Source: Actinomycetes bacterium (GTDB taxonomy: Bacteria > Actinomycetota > Actinomycetes > Streptosporangiales > Streptosporangiaceae). From it: a stretch of DNA of 45,216 bases. Positions 44,001-45,216 of the stretch are shown one piece after another. The position numbers and the translations under genes were made by a program. The first letter of the stretch is position 1. Every line of letters starts with the position of its first letter. The DNA is taken from the NCBI GenBank assembly GCA_025964575.1, contig JAOPYO010000270.1:1-45216 (forward strand), in the 5' to 3' direction. A model generated the notes under the pieces. The model was not told the DNA's origin, did no database searches, and worked only from the letters and a program-made list of their open reading frames with translations.

Positions 44001-44402
44001 TCACGACCAGAACTCGTCGACGGCGTGCTGGTCGCCGGCCAGGTAGCGGATCTCGGCGATCTGGCCGCCGACGAAGCGGTGGATGTCCGCGCCGTGGTCG
44101 TCGAGTGTTCTGCCCGCACGTTCGGCGGTGGTGTGGACGAGCGCCACGCCATGGTCGACGTCGGCCAGGAAGGCGTACGGCTCCGAGCGGAACGTGCCGC
44201 CGGAAATCTCGAACACCCGGACGTAGAACTCCAGGACCTGGTCCTTGCCGCGGTATTTTCCGGAGATCTTGCTGCGGCCCGAGACGGAGTGGACGACGTC
44301 CTCGGCCAGTATCTCCCGGATGTAGTCCAGATCGCCCTTGGCGAAGGCGGTGTATCCGTCGCGGAGCAGGATCACATGGGGGTGCTCTGGGGCGTAGGAC
44401 AC
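44001..44402 (-). CDS. Nuclear transport factor 2 family protein
   Basis: A 133-residue NTF2-like/SnoaL-like protein: LLRDGYTAFAKGDLDYIREI opening, VSGRSKISGKYRGKDQVLEF, HGADIHRFVGGQIAEIRYL near the end. GTG 44402 has GGAGG close upstream. Unknown ligand or reaction. Its stop abuts the convergent YihY stop as TGATCA. Confidence 0.9.
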   Translation of the reverse strand: MSYAPEHPHVILLRDGYTAFAKGDLDYIREILAEDVVHSVSGRSKISGKYRGKDQVLEFYVRVFEISGGTFRSEPYAFLADVDHGVALVHTTAERAGRTLDDHGADIHRFVGGQIAEIRYLAGDQHAVDEFWS

Positions 44403-44506
44403 GCTGACCTCCTAGCGCCGGTCTGCGGCCGTGTGGCGGCGACATGACCGGTGCCTCCAAGTGCGACGCTACGCCTGCCCGTCCATGCCGGATAGGGACC
44501 AAATCC

Positions 44507-45216
44507 TCACGTGCTGGGGGATGCCTCGTCGGTGTTCGCGGCCTTCTCCCACGGCGGCACCGAGCCTTCCGAGGCCGCCGGCCCGGATGCGGTCTCAGGT
44601 TCCGGAACCGGCGTCGGCTCGGGTGCGGAAGCCTTCCCCGGGGCAGGGAAGGGGTCGGGAGGGAAAGGTTCGTGGACGGGCTCGGGATCTGGAACCCGTG
44701 CCGCAGGCTCGCCCTCCCCGTCGTTGAGGCCACCCAGGTCGTTGAGGCCGGCCGGGTCGTTGGGGCCGGCCGGGTCGTTGAGGTCGGCCGACGGAGGACC
44801 GGCGGGTGAAGGCGTGGGCCCGGCGGGTGGCCCACCGGCCGTGGCGGGCCGCCGACGGCGCCGGAACACCAGGACCAGCCCGCCCGCCACCAGCACGGCA
44901 CCGCCCGCTCCGGCGGCGATGAGCGCCCAGCCCCTGGACGAGTGCTTGCCGGTCAGCGGATTGCCGGGCAGGGCACCGCCGCCGCCTTCGTCCTTCTTCT
45001 TGGCGTCCACCGGGTCGACGAGCGTGCCGATCGGCTTCACCTTGCCGTCCGCCGCGAAGCCCCAGTCGAGCAGCTTGACGGCGTTCTGCCAGAGGACCAC
45101 CCCGCGCATCAGCGAGATGATGATGGTGTGCCCATTCCGGCGGGCGGCGCCCACGAAGGTCTGTCCGGCGTGCACGGTGTAGCCGTTCTTGCCGCCGATC
45201 ATGCCCTGGTAGGCGT
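44507..45216 (-). CDS. D-alanyl-D-alanine carboxypeptidase (peptidase S11), C-terminal part
   Basis: The minus-strand reading frame is open to the window edge, so the protein is N-terminally truncated here. AYQGMIGGKNGYTVHAGQ carries the third motif region of S11 penicillin-binding proteins (K-x-G with Thr after Tyr), followed by GFAADGKVKPIGTLVDP. After a short linker there is a membrane helix (GWALIAAGAGGAVLVAGGLVLVF) and a long acidic Pro-rich cytoplasmic tail with NDPAGxND repeats. The membrane anchor and tail are typical of actinobacterial DacC-like proteins that trim peptidoglycan. Confidence 0.85.
   Translation of the reverse strand, partial: AYQGMIGGKNGYTVHAGQTFVGAARRNGHTIIISLMRGVVLWQNAVKLLDWGFAADGKVKPIGTLVDPVDAKKKDEGGGGALPGNPLTGKHSSRGWALIAAGAGGAVLVAGGLVLVFRRRRRPATAGGPPAGPTPSPAGPPSADLNDPAGPNDPAGLNDLGGLNDGEGEPAARVPDPEPVHEPFPPDPFPAPGKASAPEPTPVPEPETASGPAASEGSVPPWEKAANTDEASPST

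Overview
The window is high-GC DNA with frequent GTG starts and 4-bp start/stop overlaps. It carries families typical of filamentous actinobacteria (XRE/DUF5753 with DUF397, CU044_5270, PspC kinases, DUF3017, DUF6350/PerM). I infer a member of the Streptosporangiales or a close relative from gene content and order; no marker for an exact genus was identified. Everything rests on reading the sequence and on knowledge of the families; no database search was run.

Left part (1-12 kb) is mostly accessory. It holds the end of a molybdenum hydroxylase operon (2Fe-2S subunit and truncated CoxL-like subunit), a Tat-exported PhoD phosphatase, and a cysteine-dioxygenase-like cupin preceded by a 27-codon leader ORF ending in a cysteine cluster. 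Next come a DUF4365 nuclease-like gene coupled to an unrecognised gene, a deletion remnant of a Uma2 gene, and an ECF sigma factor with its CU044_5270 partner. An intact Uma2 gene follows, then an XRE/DUF397 pair divergent from a small unknown gene and an RsbW-like ATPase. A TetR/SnoaL pair with two matching palindromes closes the part.

Middle part (12-22 kb) holds an envelope-stress-like module: a PspC/LiaF-like protein and a small membrane protein, divergent from a PspC-domain histidine kinase and a NarL-type regulator. It is followed by a DUF4190 protein, an SRPBCC and PIG-L pair, helicase PcrA, a B12-binding protein and a secreted GH15-like protein.

Right part (22-45 kb) is core metabolism: sucC-sucD, a PerM-like DUF6350 gene, purN-purH, folD, gltA-DUF3017, icd, mdh, galE-galK and trpS. 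Between them lie small membrane proteins, an FHA-HTH regulator, a CNNM/CorC-type transporter, a 2'-5' RNA ligase, a YihY/BrkB protein, an NTF2-like protein and the C-terminal end of a D-Ala-D-Ala carboxypeptidase. Citrate synthase, isocitrate dehydrogenase, succinyl-CoA ligase and malate dehydrogenase put four TCA steps within 15 kb. Most operon ends carry strong hairpins.

The most interesting items are the Cys-rich leader with its atypical cysteine-dioxygenase-like gene, the DUF4365/unknown pair, and the operator architectures at the TetR/SnoaL, XRE and PspC divergent promoters.
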